A model generated the notes under the pieces. The model did not search any database. It had not been told where the DNA came from and saw only the letters and a list, made by a program, of their open reading frames with translations. Shown one piece after another: positions 51,256 through 60,190 of a stretch of 64,000 nucleotides of DNA; position 1 is the first letter of the stretch; every line of letters begins with the position of its first letter. The DNA is from Bacteroidaceae bacterium. Its GTDB lineage: Bacteria; Bacteroidota; Bacteroidia; Bacteroidales; Bacteroidaceae. Where the stretch lies: contig JAFROT010000013.1 of assembly GCA_017429525.1 (NCBI GenBank), positions 186,001-250,000 of the forward strand. The letters are read 5' to 3'. Made by a program: the position numbers and the translations under genes.

Positions 51256-51319
51256 ATGAGGGAGGTGCCATTTGGCACGTTTTTCCATGAAAAAGCCCTC
51301 TGCGGGGAGGGCAGAGGGC
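51256..51319 (-). terminator. Repeated terminator cassette, copy 2
   Basis: Same 64 bases as 50498-50561, placed after the chimeric relic on the minus strand. The two copies flank the DUF4160/DUF2442 operon as direct repeats. Confidence 0.85.
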
Positions 51320-51347
51320 TATGCGCTTATTGAGGGGCGAAGCCTTT

Positions 51348-51809
51348 CTACTTTGCTTCAGGGATGAAGCGGAGGGTGTAGGTGAGGCTGTCGAGGCCTT
51401 GGTTGTTGCCGGGGTATGGCGTTTCGTACTTAGGCAGACAGGAGTCGGAGAAGCAACTGTTATTGCCGATGCCGCGCTGCCAGAGGTCGAAATGGGCAAA
51501 GGTCTGGCCGTAGTGAGTGAGGTCGGCCCAGTGGAGACGCTCGTAGTGTAGGCGCTGGTTCCACTCCAGCTCGTCGAAGTGACTGAGGGAGAAGGCCACC
51601 GTTGACCCATTACCGTCGAGGATGCTCAGACCGCTATAGGTGCCTGCCCAAACAAAGCCACGAACGTCTTGATACAGCGAGAGCACGAACATCGATGACA
51701 AACCATTTCGGCTATCAACTGAACGAAGCGTCTGACTAAAGACTTCAGAAACAGTCGCCAACATGAGAGCTACGAGCATGGAAATCGTACGAGATTGAGT
51801 GTAGTTCAT
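51348..51809 (-). pseudogene. Chimeric relic: hybrid two-component sensor N terminus joined to GH2 beta-galactosidase C terminus
   Basis: 153 residues from ATG 51809. Residues 1-25 are a signal peptide and 26-66 read RSVDSRNGLSSMFVLSLYQD then VRGFVWAGTYSGLSILDGNG, the first propeller blade of Bacteroides hybrid two-component sensors. From about 67 the sequence becomes FSLSHFDELEWNQRLHYERL...GIGNNSCFSDSCLPKYE, which is the end of the C-terminal sandwich of GH2 beta-galactosidases (GxGxxSC...LPxY). The join is in frame. The promoter (TATCTTTG, 51837-51844) and terminator remain. Best explained by deletion between a sensor gene and a beta-galactosidase gene that once lay downstream in the same orientation. 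Confidence 0.75.
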
Positions 51810-52011
51810 AAGGAAAGTATTGCCATGATTTTGATGCAAAGATACGCATTTACGACGCAATACGTACAAATTACTGCCAATAATAACGCCGTATGGCACC
51901 CATTCGTACAAGAATGGCCTCTAGCGACATCAATTGCTCGTGCATCAGAAAGTTTTTCCTTCATGATGACTGTTCTTTGGATTGAAAGTACTAACTTTGC
52001 CGCGACAAACA

Positions 52012-53283
52012 ATGAAAACAGCCCCTATACCATCTATGAATCCTCGTTATCTCTCAATTGTTAGACCATCCGTGAATCCTCGCTATTTCGCGACGGCCAT
52101 CCTTTTGCTGTTTTGCAGCATCCTCGTGCAGGCCCAGGGTTGGCTCTCCGTGCAAGCCGTAGGTGTGCTGCCCACGAACTCAGCAACTGTGAACCGCCAG
52201 AACCTGCAAGCCGCCATCGACCGCATGAGTCCGCTCGGCGGTGTACTCTATGTGGAGCCCGCAGAGGGCGGCTATCCCATGGACGGAGGTCTCGTACTGC
52301 GCCGTAATGTCACCCTGCAGGGCGCTCACGGTCCCACGGGACGCGGCACGGCCCTCCCCGACCGCTCAGGGCCAACGGGCTCGTTGTTCGTCATCCGCGA
52401 CCAGTCGAAACCCTTCATCACCGTAGAGTCGGCCACGCAGGTGCGAGGCATACAGTTCTACTACCCCGAGCAGGCTTGGCAGGACGAAAACCGCATCATC
52501 CCCTACCCGCCCACCATCCAGCTGTCGCACAAAGAACCCGTACAGGGCGTCACGCTCAGCGCGCTCACCTTCTACGGCGAATACATGGCTATGGATTTCC
52601 GTGCCCGCGCGCCTCACGCCTGCGAACAGATTCTCTTCAAGCACTGCTATGGCTATCCGCTCAGCGGCGAGTTCATCGCCATCGACCGCTGCTACGACGT
52701 GCCACGCATCCTGCATTGTCACGTCAACCCGGCGAATATGCGCGAGTTCCGGCGCTCGTTCTCGCGCAGCGTCATCGACTCCGTCGTAGGCCGCAAGACC
52801 TATACCTACTGGATAGACCATACCGACAACGCCCAGCTCATCGACCTCTTCACGTTCGGCGTCTATGGAGGCCTCTACCTTGGCCGCGAAACCTACGGCC
52901 AGCTGACGAACTTCAACTTCGACTGCGTAGGCGTAGGCATACACAAGCTGGGCAGCCAATGGAAGAACCGCAACTGGCAGATTGCGCAGGGCTCTATCAT
53001 CGCCAATGCCGGCGACCGCCTTGAGGACATCCACCCCATCGTCATTGAAGGCCTCGGACATACGTCGATCACGAACGTCGAGGCTTTCTCTGGCGGCAAC
53101 TCGGCCCTCAGCAACCACGGCGCTTCGTGGGACTTCATTACCGTTCGTGACAGCGCTACCGTCGTCCTCACGGCCTGCCGCATGCAGGGCTATAAAGCCG
53201 ATGCGCCTATCCACGCAGACGCTGGCGTGCGCCTGCAGGCCATTGGCTGCACCGACCGCGACAACCAGTTCGTGAAATGGTGA
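52012..53283 (+). CDS. Secreted right-handed beta-helix (pectate-lyase-superfamily-like) protein
   Basis: 423 residues: signal helix at about 25-40 (ATAILLLFCSILVQAQG), then an N-terminal element LQAAIDRMSPLGGVLYVEPAEGGYPMDGGLVLRRNVTLQG typical of Pectate_lyase_3 proteins and a coil-by-coil beta-helix to the end. No catalytic residues could be assigned, so it may bind rather than cleave glycans. The promoter box TAACTTTG (51992-51999) supports the ATG at 52012. NPRYLS and NPRYFA near the start come from a small internal duplication. Confidence 0.75.
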   Translation: MKTAPIPSMNPRYLSIVRPSVNPRYFATAILLLFCSILVQAQGWLSVQAVGVLPTNSATVNRQNLQAAIDRMSPLGGVLYVEPAEGGYPMDGGLVLRRNVTLQGAHGPTGRGTALPDRSGPTGSLFVIRDQSKPFITVESATQVRGIQFYYPEQAWQDENRIIPYPPTIQLSHKEPVQGVTLSALTFYGEYMAMDFRARAPHACEQILFKHCYGYPLSGEFIAIDRCYDVPRILHCHVNPANMREFRRSFSRSVIDSVVGRKTYTYWIDHTDNAQLIDLFTFGVYGGLYLGRETYGQLTNFNFDCVGVGIHKLGSQWKNRNWQIAQGSIIANAGDRLEDIHPIVIEGLGHTSITNVEAFSGGNSALSNHGASWDFITVRDSATVVLTACRMQGYKADAPIHADAGVRLQAIGCTDRDNQFVKW

Positions 53284-53450
53284 ATACCGAAGCTTTCAAA
53301 AGTAATTTTTATGAATAAATTCATTTTTCGGCGCTTGATGAATGGACTTTCAGAAATAAATACTACCTTTGCGGCATCTTCACGCGTGGCATAACTTAAT
53401 CAGACAACAAAGTAACCATTATCAACAACTTTTAATTCCAAACCCAAACT

Positions 53451-54053
53451 ATGAAAAAGTTTTTCCTTACGCTGGTAGCCGCCATCGCCCTCGGCGGCTC
53501 TGTTCAGGCCCAACAGGCGGATTACGACAACAAGCATGAGCTGGCCGTGAGCTACGGCGCCTACTCCAACTCCAACTACTTCTCGTTCATCGAGGACCTC
53601 GTCACCCTCTCCATCACCGACGGCAAAGTCAGCGACGAGAACGAGAAGTTCATCGGCTCCATTTCCGTGGAGTACTTCTATCGCATGAACCAATGGCTCA
53701 GCCTTGGCGGCATCGGCGCCTTCGCTGTCTCCAAGAAGGATATCTGCAAGAACTCCACTAAGGAGAAGTTCGGTACGTCGCGCGGCTACTATATGACGAT
53801 TATGCCGGCCGCAAAGGCCGACTGGCTGCGCCGCAAGCACTTCGGCATGTACTCCAAGCTGGCCCTCGGCGTCACGGTGCTCACGCTGAAGGACAAGGTG
53901 GACAACGACTCCGAGACGGGCACTGCAGCCACCGTCAACTGGCAGCTCTCGCTCGTCGGCCTTGAAGCCGGTAGCAGCAAGCTCCGTGCTTTCGCTGAGC
54001 TGGGTATCGGCGAACAGGGCGTTGCGCTGATAGGTCTGCGCTATAAGTTCTGA
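53451..54053 (+). CDS. Small outer membrane beta-barrel protein
   Basis: 200 residues: signal peptide MKKFFLTLVAAIALGGSVQAQ, then alternating strands (ELAVSYGAYSNSNYFSFIEDL, ISVEYFYRMNQWLSLGGIGAF, LRAFAELGIGEQGVALIGLRYKF) ending in an aromatic residue as barrel proteins do. Promoter box TACCTTTG at 53364-53371. First of three envelope genes in one operon (gaps 29 and 12 bases). No transport function can be named. Confidence 0.78.
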   Translation: MKKFFLTLVAAIALGGSVQAQQADYDNKHELAVSYGAYSNSNYFSFIEDLVTLSITDGKVSDENEKFIGSISVEYFYRMNQWLSLGGIGAFAVSKKDICKNSTKEKFGTSRGYYMTIMPAAKADWLRRKHFGMYSKLALGVTVLTLKDKVDNDSETGTAATVNWQLSLVGLEAGSSKLRAFAELGIGEQGVALIGLRYKF

Positions 54054-54082
54054 TCTCCCCAACACGCTAAAAACGATTCACG

Positions 54083-54388
54083 ATGAAGAAGATTCTGCTC
54101 TGCACACTCTGCCTCTGCGCCTCCTTGCTGCTCACGAGCTGCTATGTCCAGGAGGTGAACGTCGGCATGGGGCTCGACGCCGAGGCCGTTCGCGTAGCTA
54201 AAGTCAAGAACCAGCAGTTCCTCTTCGGCCTGGCCGAGATGACGCAGGACAAGGCCGAGAACCATGTCAAGGACACGCAGCACTTCCGTATGCGCACGCA
54301 ACAGACATTCTGGGACGGATTCCTCGCCGGCATCACCTGCGGCATCTATACGCCCTCCACGACCTATTATTACGAACCTGCTAAATAA
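54083..54388 (+). CDS. Bor-like lipoprotein
   Basis: 101 residues with a lipobox LLLTSC (Cys20) and a Bor-like body (VKNQQFLFGLAEMTQDKAENHVKD...WDGFLAGITCGIYTPSTTYYY; the GIYTP ending is characteristic). Lambda Bor is a serum-resistance lipoprotein; in Bacteroidetes the role is unknown. Middle gene of the envelope operon. Confidence 0.78.
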   Translation: MKKILLCTLCLCASLLLTSCYVQEVNVGMGLDAEAVRVAKVKNQQFLFGLAEMTQDKAENHVKDTQHFRMRTQQTFWDGFLAGITCGIYTPSTTYYYEPAK

Positions 54389-54400
54389 AAGTCTACGCCG

Positions 54401-55159
54401 ATGAAGAAACTTGCCCTATTCGCCTTCTGTCTGTTCGTGGCTGGCAGCGCTAATGCCCAATATCCCGTCGGGACGCTGTCGGTGCAGCCTAAGGTGGGCT
54501 TCACTGCGACTACGCTCACGAACACGCCCGATCTGCATGTCGAAGGCTACACGAATACACTCAAGAAGACGCCTAACGTAGGCACCTACGTAGGCGTGGA
54601 ACTCGAATATCAGGCGACGCCGTGGCTCGGACTCACGGCAGCACTGAGCTATAAGGAACAGGGGTGCGCATGGGAGGACTTTGACTACACCGTCGATGAC
54701 CGAGAATATGATGCCATCAGCCAAATGTTTCCCTCCTACGACCTCGGCTACAACCGCGTGAACGTCAGAGGCTACAACAATCAGATTGAACTCGGCTACC
54801 TCAACTTGCCGCTGATAGCCAACTTCTACGTCTGGAAAGGGCTGGCCCTGAAGGCCGGCGTACAAGTCGGACTGCTGACGAACGCGCATTTCATAGAATC
54901 CGCCAAAGCCGATACCAAGGTAGGCGACACGAAGGTCTACGGCAACCTCGACATCCGCAGGAACATGCGCAAGGATTGCAATAAGCTGGACATCGCCATT
55001 CCCGTTGGACTGAGCTACGAATTCAAGCGTCACATCGTGCTCGATGCTCGCTACGACATCGGCCTGCTCAAACTCATCAAAGAGGAGGATCCGCTGGCTC
55101 CTGAGCACAACCGCGTCTTCCAGATGTCGATCGGGTACAAGTTCAAGATCAAGAAGTAG
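54401..55159 (+). CDS. PorT/OmpA-barrel-like outer membrane protein
   Basis: 252 residues: signal peptide (MKKLALFAFCLFVAGSANAQ), then strands with YVGVELEYQATPWLGLTAALSYKEQG, LGYLNLPLIANFYVWKGLALKAGVQVGLL and a final VFQMSIGYKFKIKK. Matches the Bacteroidetes OMP_b-brl_2 type of 8-stranded barrels. Last gene of the envelope operon, ended by the hairpin at 55222. Confidence 0.82.
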   Translation: MKKLALFAFCLFVAGSANAQYPVGTLSVQPKVGFTATTLTNTPDLHVEGYTNTLKKTPNVGTYVGVELEYQATPWLGLTAALSYKEQGCAWEDFDYTVDDREYDAISQMFPSYDLGYNRVNVRGYNNQIELGYLNLPLIANFYVWKGLALKAGVQVGLLTNAHFIESAKADTKVGDTKVYGNLDIRRNMRKDCNKLDIAIPVGLSYEFKRHIVLDARYDIGLLKLIKEEDPLAPEHNRVFQMSIGYKFKIKK

Positions 55160-55221
55160 GAGCGAGACAGCAGCCCCCAATGCATGTGGCCTCGAATTCA
55201 TCCTGACGCATGCGCTCCCAC

Positions 55222-55275
55222 AAGAGCATATATTATTAATGTACGCGCGTACAACTAATAATATATGCTCTTTTT
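55222..55275 (+). terminator. Long perfect terminator hairpin
   Basis: AAGAGCATATATTATTA (55222-55238) pairs over all 17 bases with 55256-55272, followed by T5. The loop itself contains the 14-bp palindrome TGTACGCGCGTACA (55240-55253). Confidence 0.85.
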
Positions 55276-55497
55276 GTATGGACACAGGGAGTAGAGAGAG
55301 GGGGGAAATGTGTCCCTTGCGACAGAAAAAGGAGGGGCGGAGTAAGATTGTCGCAGATAGGGCTCGCTGTCGCATGTAGCGGAGCTCTTTTTCAGGCGAG
55401 CGTTTGCATAGATAGCTTTTTCTGCCGACCTTTGCATCGTCGAACAGAAATCCGACGCAAAAGAAACAGAAGTCAAACCCCTAAAAACGCTATCACT

Positions 55498-55629
55498 ATG
55501 AAACGCTTCTTTTATATTCTCAGTCTCCTCTTAGCCTGCGCAGTAGAAGATGCAGGAAGAGTCGAAGCCGGATTGTACGATCTCGATGCTCAGGACAACG
55601 ACGCCTCCACCTCGATGCGATGGCCGTAG
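55498..55629 (+). CDS. Short signal-peptide ORF, possibly a truncated secreted protein
   Basis: 43 residues (MKRFFYILSLLLACAVEDAGRVEAGLYDL...), preceded by CCCCTAAAAACGCTATCACT. The next gene starts with the closely similar CCCCTAAAAACTCTTTAGTC-ATGAAACG, so the two starts look duplicated. Only the signal peptide is kept here; I read it as a degenerated copy. A CGACCTTTGC sequence at about 55425-55434 may be its promoter. Confidence 0.4.
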   Translation: MKRFFYILSLLLACAVEDAGRVEAGLYDLDAQDNDASTSMRWP

Positions 55630-55749
55630 AAAGAAGTCTGTTCAACGCTTTTCCTGGTGAATCCGACATTCGTCCCGTAACTTGACCACTCCCTAAGACT
55701 CTAATCAAAAACCACTAATCATTCACCCACCCCTAAAAACTCTTTAGTC

Positions 55750-56478
55750 ATGAAACGAATAGTTTTCCTCGCACTCATCCTGACCAGTGGACTGGCCACT
55801 GCCAAAGCTCAAATCATGAAGGCCGCCGACCTCGAGAAATATGCCAAGAACCGCTATGGCGACAAATGGATTGACGCTGCCGCCAACATCGCCGACAACC
55901 TGACGCTCGACAAGAACGAATCGCTGACCTACCAGGAGGTCATCGAAGCACCGGGCAAGACGAAGCAGCAGCTCTACCTGACACTCAACTACTGGGCTAC
56001 TGCCACCTTCAAGGACAAGCAGGCCATCACGCTCAACGACAAGGACGCAGGCTGCATTATCATCTCGTCGAGCATCGCGAATATCGTGGAGCACACGGGC
56101 ACGCTCAACAAGTATTCCGTCAGCATCACGCCGCTCATCCGACTCGACATCAAGGATGGCAAGATCCGGGTCACTTATACGGTGCAGAGCTACGACATCC
56201 TGGCCGACATCAGCGGCGGATGGATTACCATGATGACCGATGACGACCGCCGCACCTACGGCGACTCGAAGCGCAAGAAGGACGATAAGACCAACGCGAA
56301 CCTCTACGACGAGCAATGGGAAATCGCTCACCACTACCCCTTCGTGCCTAAGGATGCCCAGAAGCGCACCTGCGCCAAGGCCCTCGTCATGACTCACGCC
56401 TACTCCAATGCGGTCATCGACAAGATTGAAGAGGCCGTCAGAAACGGCATCGTAGGCAACGATGATGATGACTGGTGA
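55750..56478 (+). CDS. DUF4468-domain secreted protein
   Basis: 242 residues with signal peptide (MKRIVFLALILTSGLATAKAQ) and a DUF4468-like body: NESLTYQEVIEAPGKTKQQLYLTLNYWATATFKD, QAITLNDKDAGCIIISSSIA, IRLDIKDGKIRVTYTVQSYDI. These Bacteroidetes proteins of unknown role have a TBP-like fold in the DUF4468 region. Acidic tail (GNDDDDW). Confidence 0.8.
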   Translation: MKRIVFLALILTSGLATAKAQIMKAADLEKYAKNRYGDKWIDAAANIADNLTLDKNESLTYQEVIEAPGKTKQQLYLTLNYWATATFKDKQAITLNDKDAGCIIISSSIANIVEHTGTLNKYSVSITPLIRLDIKDGKIRVTYTVQSYDILADISGGWITMMTDDDRRTYGDSKRKKDDKTNANLYDEQWEIAHHYPFVPKDAQKRTCAKALVMTHAYSNAVIDKIEEAVRNGIVGNDDDDW

Positions 56479-56502
56479 GAAGGTTACTCTTCGCTGAATT
56501 CG

Positions 56503-56545
56503 ATACTCCGACATCTCGATATTTCGATATCTCGATATCTCGAAA
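56503..56545. repeat. ATCTCGAT simple repeat
   Basis: Four or five units of CGATATCTCGATATTT-type sequence in the gap between the DUF4468 gene and the carB terminator. Confidence 0.7.
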
Positions 56546-56558
56546 AGAAGAAAGTAAC

Positions 56559-56591
56559 GGGGCTGCGTCATGACAAGGATGACGCAGCCCC
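56559..56591. terminator. Convergent terminator between DUF4468 gene and carB
   Basis: GGGGCTGCGTCAT (56559-56571) pairs perfectly over 13 bases with ATGACGCAGCCCC (56579-56591), loop of seven bases. Confidence 0.85.
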
Positions 56592-56621
56592 GCTTTATGG
56601 TGCATGCTGGAGTTCAACGGC

Positions 56622-59600
56622 TCAGGCGTTGTATTCCTGCCACGACTTGATCTTGATGTCCTCGAGATCCATGGTGGTGAAGGCTTCGATGAAGGCCTTG
56701 GCCAGCCGAGTATTGGTCATGAGGGGGGTATTGTGGTCGATGGCGGCACGACGGATGCGGTAACCATTGGTGAGCTCACGCTTGGTGCGGTTCTTAGGCA
56801 CGTTGACGATGAGATCGAACTTGTGCTGGGCAATGAGATGGATGACGTTCTGGTCATCGTCCTCATCGGGCCAGCTGACGCTGCGTGCGAAGACGCCGTT
56901 CTCGTTGAGGAAGGCTGCCGTGCCTGCCGTGGCATAGACTTCGAGGCCTTTCTTGACGAGCTGACGGGCGGGCTCGAGCAGGTCGAGCTTGCCCTTGACG
57001 CCGCCTGACGAGATGAGCACGGCCTTCTTGGGCAGACGGTAGCCGGTAGCGATGAGGGCGTTGAGCAATGCTTCGTGCATATCGTCGCCCAAGCAGCCGA
57101 CCTCGCCGGTGGAGCTCATGTCGACGCCGAGCACGGGGTCGGCATTCTGCAGACGTGCGAACGAGAACTGGCTGGCCTTGACGCCGATGCGGTCGATGTC
57201 GAACTCGCTCTTCTCGGCGCGCTGGTAGGGAGCGTCGAGCATGATCTTGGTGGCCGTCTCAATGAAGTTGCGCTTCAGGATCTTCGACACGAAGGGGAAG
57301 GAGCGGCTGGCACGCAGGTTGCACTCGATGACCTTGACCTCGCGGTTCTTGGCGAGGAACTGAATGTTGAAGGGTCCGCTGATGTTGAGCTCGGCAGCTA
57401 TCTTGCGGGCGATTTTCTTCATCTGACGGATGGTGGAGAAGTAGACGTTCTGAGCGGGGAAGACCATGGTGGCGTCGCCCGAGTGGACGCCGGCATACTC
57501 AATGTGCTCCGAGATGGCGTACTCGACAATCTCGCCCTTGTCGGCCACGGCGTCGAACTCGATCTCCTTAGTCTCGGTCATGAACTTCGAGACGACGACG
57601 GGGAATTCCTTCGACACCTCGGTGGCCATATTGAGGAAGCGCTCGAGCTCCTCGTCGTCGTAGCAGACGTTCATGGCAGCACCCGAGAGGACGTACGACG
57701 GACGCACGAGGACGGGGTAGCCCACTTCAGCGACGAACTCCTTGATGTCGTCGAGCGAAGTCAAGGCTCGCCATGCGGGCTGGTCGATGCCGAGCTTGTC
57801 GAGCATGGCTGAGAACTTGTCGCGGTTCTCGGCACGGTCGATGTCGACAGGCGATGTGCCAAGCACGGGCACGCCCTGGCGATGGAGTTTCATGGCCAGG
57901 TTGTTGGGAATCTGTCCGCCCACGCTGACGATGACACCGCGAGGCTGTTCGAGGTCGATGACATCAAGCACGCGCTCCAGGGTGAGTTCATCGAAATAGA
58001 GGCGGTCGCACATATCGTAGTCGGTCGAGACGGTCTCGGGGTTGTAGTTGATCATGATGGACTTGTACCCGAGCTTGCGCGCCGTGTTGATGGCGTTGAC
58101 CGAACACCAGTCGAATTCGACCGACGAGCCGATGCGGTAGGCTCCGGAGCCGAGCACGATGACCGACTTCTCATTATTATAATAATTAATGTCATGAGCA
58201 GGCTGGTAGGGCTTGCCATCGGGCGCTGCGAAGGCGGGCACATGCGTGTAGGTGAAATAGAGGTAGTTGGTCAGCTCGGGGTGCTCGCTGGCCACTGTGG
58301 GTATGCGCTTCACGCTGGGAAGTATGCCGCGCTGCTTGCGATGGCGGCGCACTTCGAGGTTCTCTTTCTCGAGGCTGCCGCTGCCGGGCTTGAGCACGAA
58401 GCGGGCGATCTGGAAGTCGCTGAAGCCGGCCTGCTTCACTTCGAGCAGGAACTCATCGGGCAGTTCGTCGAGGCTGTTGTAGCCTTCGAGCTGATGCTTG
58501 AGGTCAACGATATGCTTCATGCGGGTGATGAACCAAGGATCGATCTTCGTGAGCTGCTCGATGCGCTCTACGGTGTAGCCTTCCTCCAGGGCCTGTGCTA
58601 TGGCGAAGATGCGGAGGTCGGTGGGGTTCTCAAGGGCGTCGTCGAGGTCGTCGAAGTGGGTGTGCTCGTTACCTACGAAACCGTGCATGCCCTGTCCGAT
58701 CATGCGCAGGCCTTTCTGCAACATCTCTTCGAAGGAGCGGCCGATGCTCATGATCTCGCCGACCGACTTCATCGATGAGCCAATCTGACGGCTCACGCCG
58801 GCGAACTTGGTGAGGTCCCAGCGCGGGATCTTGCAGATCATATAGTCGAGCGAGGGGGCGACGTAAGCCGAGTTGGTCGTGCCCATCTCGCCAATCTGGT
58901 CGAGGGTGTAGCCGAGGGCTATCTTGGCGGCCACGAAGGCGAGCGGATAGCCGGTGGCCTTTGAGGCGAGTGCGCTGGAACGCGAGAGGCGGGCATTGAT
59001 CTCGATGATGCGGTAGTCGTTGGTCACGGCGTTGAAGGCGAACTGGATGTTGCACTCGCCCACGATGCCGAGGTGCTTTACACATTTAATCGTAATATCC
59101 TGGAGCATCTTCACCTGCTCCTCGGTGAGCGAACAGGTGGGCGCCACGACGATCGACTCGCCGGTGTGGATGCCGAGGGGATCGAAGTTCTCCATCGAGG
59201 CGACAGTGAAGCAACGGTCGTTGGCATCGCGGATGCACTCGAACTCAATCTCCTTCCAGCCCTTCAGGCTCTCTTCGACGAGAATCTGCGGAGCGAAGGT
59301 GAAGGCCGACTCGGCCAGCTCGACGAACTTCTCCTCGTCGGGGCAGATGCCGCTGCCGAGGCCGCCGAGGGCGTAGGCCGAGCGAATCATGATGGGGAAG
59401 CCAATCTCGTGGGCTGCCGCGAGGGCGTCGTCCATGTTCTCGACGGCGTGACTGACGGGCACCTTCAGGTCGACCTCGGCCAGCTTCTTGACGAAGAGGT
59501 CGCGGTCCTCAGTGTTCATGATAGCCTCGACACTGGTGCCCAGCACCTCGACGCCGTACTCCTTGAGCGTGCCGTTGAGGTAGAGCTCGGTGCCGCAGTT

Positions 59601-59882
59601 GAGGGCCGTCTGTCCGCCGAAGGCCAACAGGATGCCGTCGGGGCGCTCCTTCTTGATAATTTCAGTTACAAAAAAGGGCGTCACCGGTTGGAAATAAACT
59701 TTGTCGGCAATGCCCTCAGAGGTCTGAATAGTAGCGATATTGGGGTTAACGAGTACGCTGGAAATGCCTTCCTCGCGTAACGCCTTCAACGCTTGCGAGC
59801 CGCTGTAGTCGAACTCGCCAGCCTGTCCAATCTTCAAAGCGCCGCTGCCCAGCACCAGCACCTTCTTCATTTCTTTTTTCAT
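56622..59882 (-). CDS. carB: Carbamoyl-phosphate synthase large subunit
   Basis: 1086 residues, the family's normal size. Two homologous ATP-grasp halves: the first (about 1-400, KVLVLGSGALKIGQAGEFDYSGSQA, RSAYALGGLGSG) makes carboxyphosphate and carbamate, the second (about 560-940, VIVLGSGAYRIGSSVEFDWC, RPSYVLSGAAMNVCYD) makes carbamoyl phosphate; an oligomerisation domain lies between, and a C-terminal MGS-like allosteric domain (about 945-1080) ends the protein. It feeds pyrimidine and arginine synthesis. carA is not adjacent. The start is 59882 or the ATG at 59870; promoter box TATCTTTG is at 59935-59942. Confidence 0.97.
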   Translation of the reverse strand: MKKEMKKVLVLGSGALKIGQAGEFDYSGSQALKALREEGISSVLVNPNIATIQTSEGIADKVYFQPVTPFFVTEIIKKERPDGILLAFGGQTALNCGTELYLNGTLKEYGVEVLGTSVEAIMNTEDRDLFVKKLAEVDLKVPVSHAVENMDDALAAAHEIGFPIMIRSAYALGGLGSGICPDEEKFVELAESAFTFAPQILVEESLKGWKEIEFECIRDANDRCFTVASMENFDPLGIHTGESIVVAPTCSLTEEQVKMLQDITIKCVKHLGIVGECNIQFAFNAVTNDYRIIEINARLSRSSALASKATGYPLAFVAAKIALGYTLDQIGEMGTTNSAYVAPSLDYMICKIPRWDLTKFAGVSRQIGSSMKSVGEIMSIGRSFEEMLQKGLRMIGQGMHGFVGNEHTHFDDLDDALENPTDLRIFAIAQALEEGYTVERIEQLTKIDPWFITRMKHIVDLKHQLEGYNSLDELPDEFLLEVKQAGFSDFQIARFVLKPGSGSLEKENLEVRRHRKQRGILPSVKRIPTVASEHPELTNYLYFTYTHVPAFAAPDGKPYQPAHDINYYNNEKSVIVLGSGAYRIGSSVEFDWCSVNAINTARKLGYKSIMINYNPETVSTDYDMCDRLYFDELTLERVLDVIDLEQPRGVIVSVGGQIPNNLAMKLHRQGVPVLGTSPVDIDRAENRDKFSAMLDKLGIDQPAWRALTSLDDIKEFVAEVGYPVLVRPSYVLSGAAMNVCYDDEELERFLNMATEVSKEFPVVVSKFMTETKEIEFDAVADKGEIVEYAISEHIEYAGVHSGDATMVFPAQNVYFSTIRQMKKIARKIAAELNISGPFNIQFLAKNREVKVIECNLRASRSFPFVSKILKRNFIETATKIMLDAPYQRAEKSEFDIDRIGVKASQFSFARLQNADPVLGVDMSSTGEVGCLGDDMHEALLNALIATGYRLPKKAVLISSGGVKGKLDLLEPARQLVKKGLEVYATAGTAAFLNENGVFARSVSWPDEDDDQNVIHLIAQHKFDLIVNVPKNRTKRELTNGYRIRRAAIDHNTPLMTNTRLAKAFIEAFTTMDLEDIKIKSWQEYNA

Positions 59883-60160
59883 TCGTGTAAAGCTATTTTT
59901 GTTAACTGAAATGCGTATTCGTTATTTCCGGCCGCAAAGATAACGATAATTTTTTGTTTTTAGCGTCTTTCTCATATCTTTATTTTAGAAAAAATGCAAA
60001 AAAGCTATCCTTTGTCAATTCATAATAAATCATTCTGGGGTCCCGAGAGCGCAGAACCGCCAGGGCTTTCCTCTGCGCCCTCGGGGAGTGCGGGGCAGCC
60101 ATTTTTCGCTTTTCAAATAAATTAATCCGTCATTCGTCATCCGTCATTCATCATTTCTTC
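59883..60160. other. Divergent intergenic region carB-mutS2
   Basis: Holds the carB promoter (59935-59942) at one end and the mutS2 promoter (60161-60168) at the other. Between them are CCTCTGCGCCCTCGGGGAG (about 60071-60089) and ATCCGTCATTCGTCATCCGT repeats (about 60127-60152); no gene. Confidence 0.6.
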
Positions 60161-60168
60161 GTACCTTT
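60161..60168 (+). promoter_or_regulatory. Promoter -7 box of mutS2
   Basis: TACCTTTG. It overlaps the first codons of the longest open frame, which is why the ATG at 60191 is taken as the start. Confidence 0.75.
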
Positions 60169-60190
60169 GCGCCATAAACCAACACGAGGA

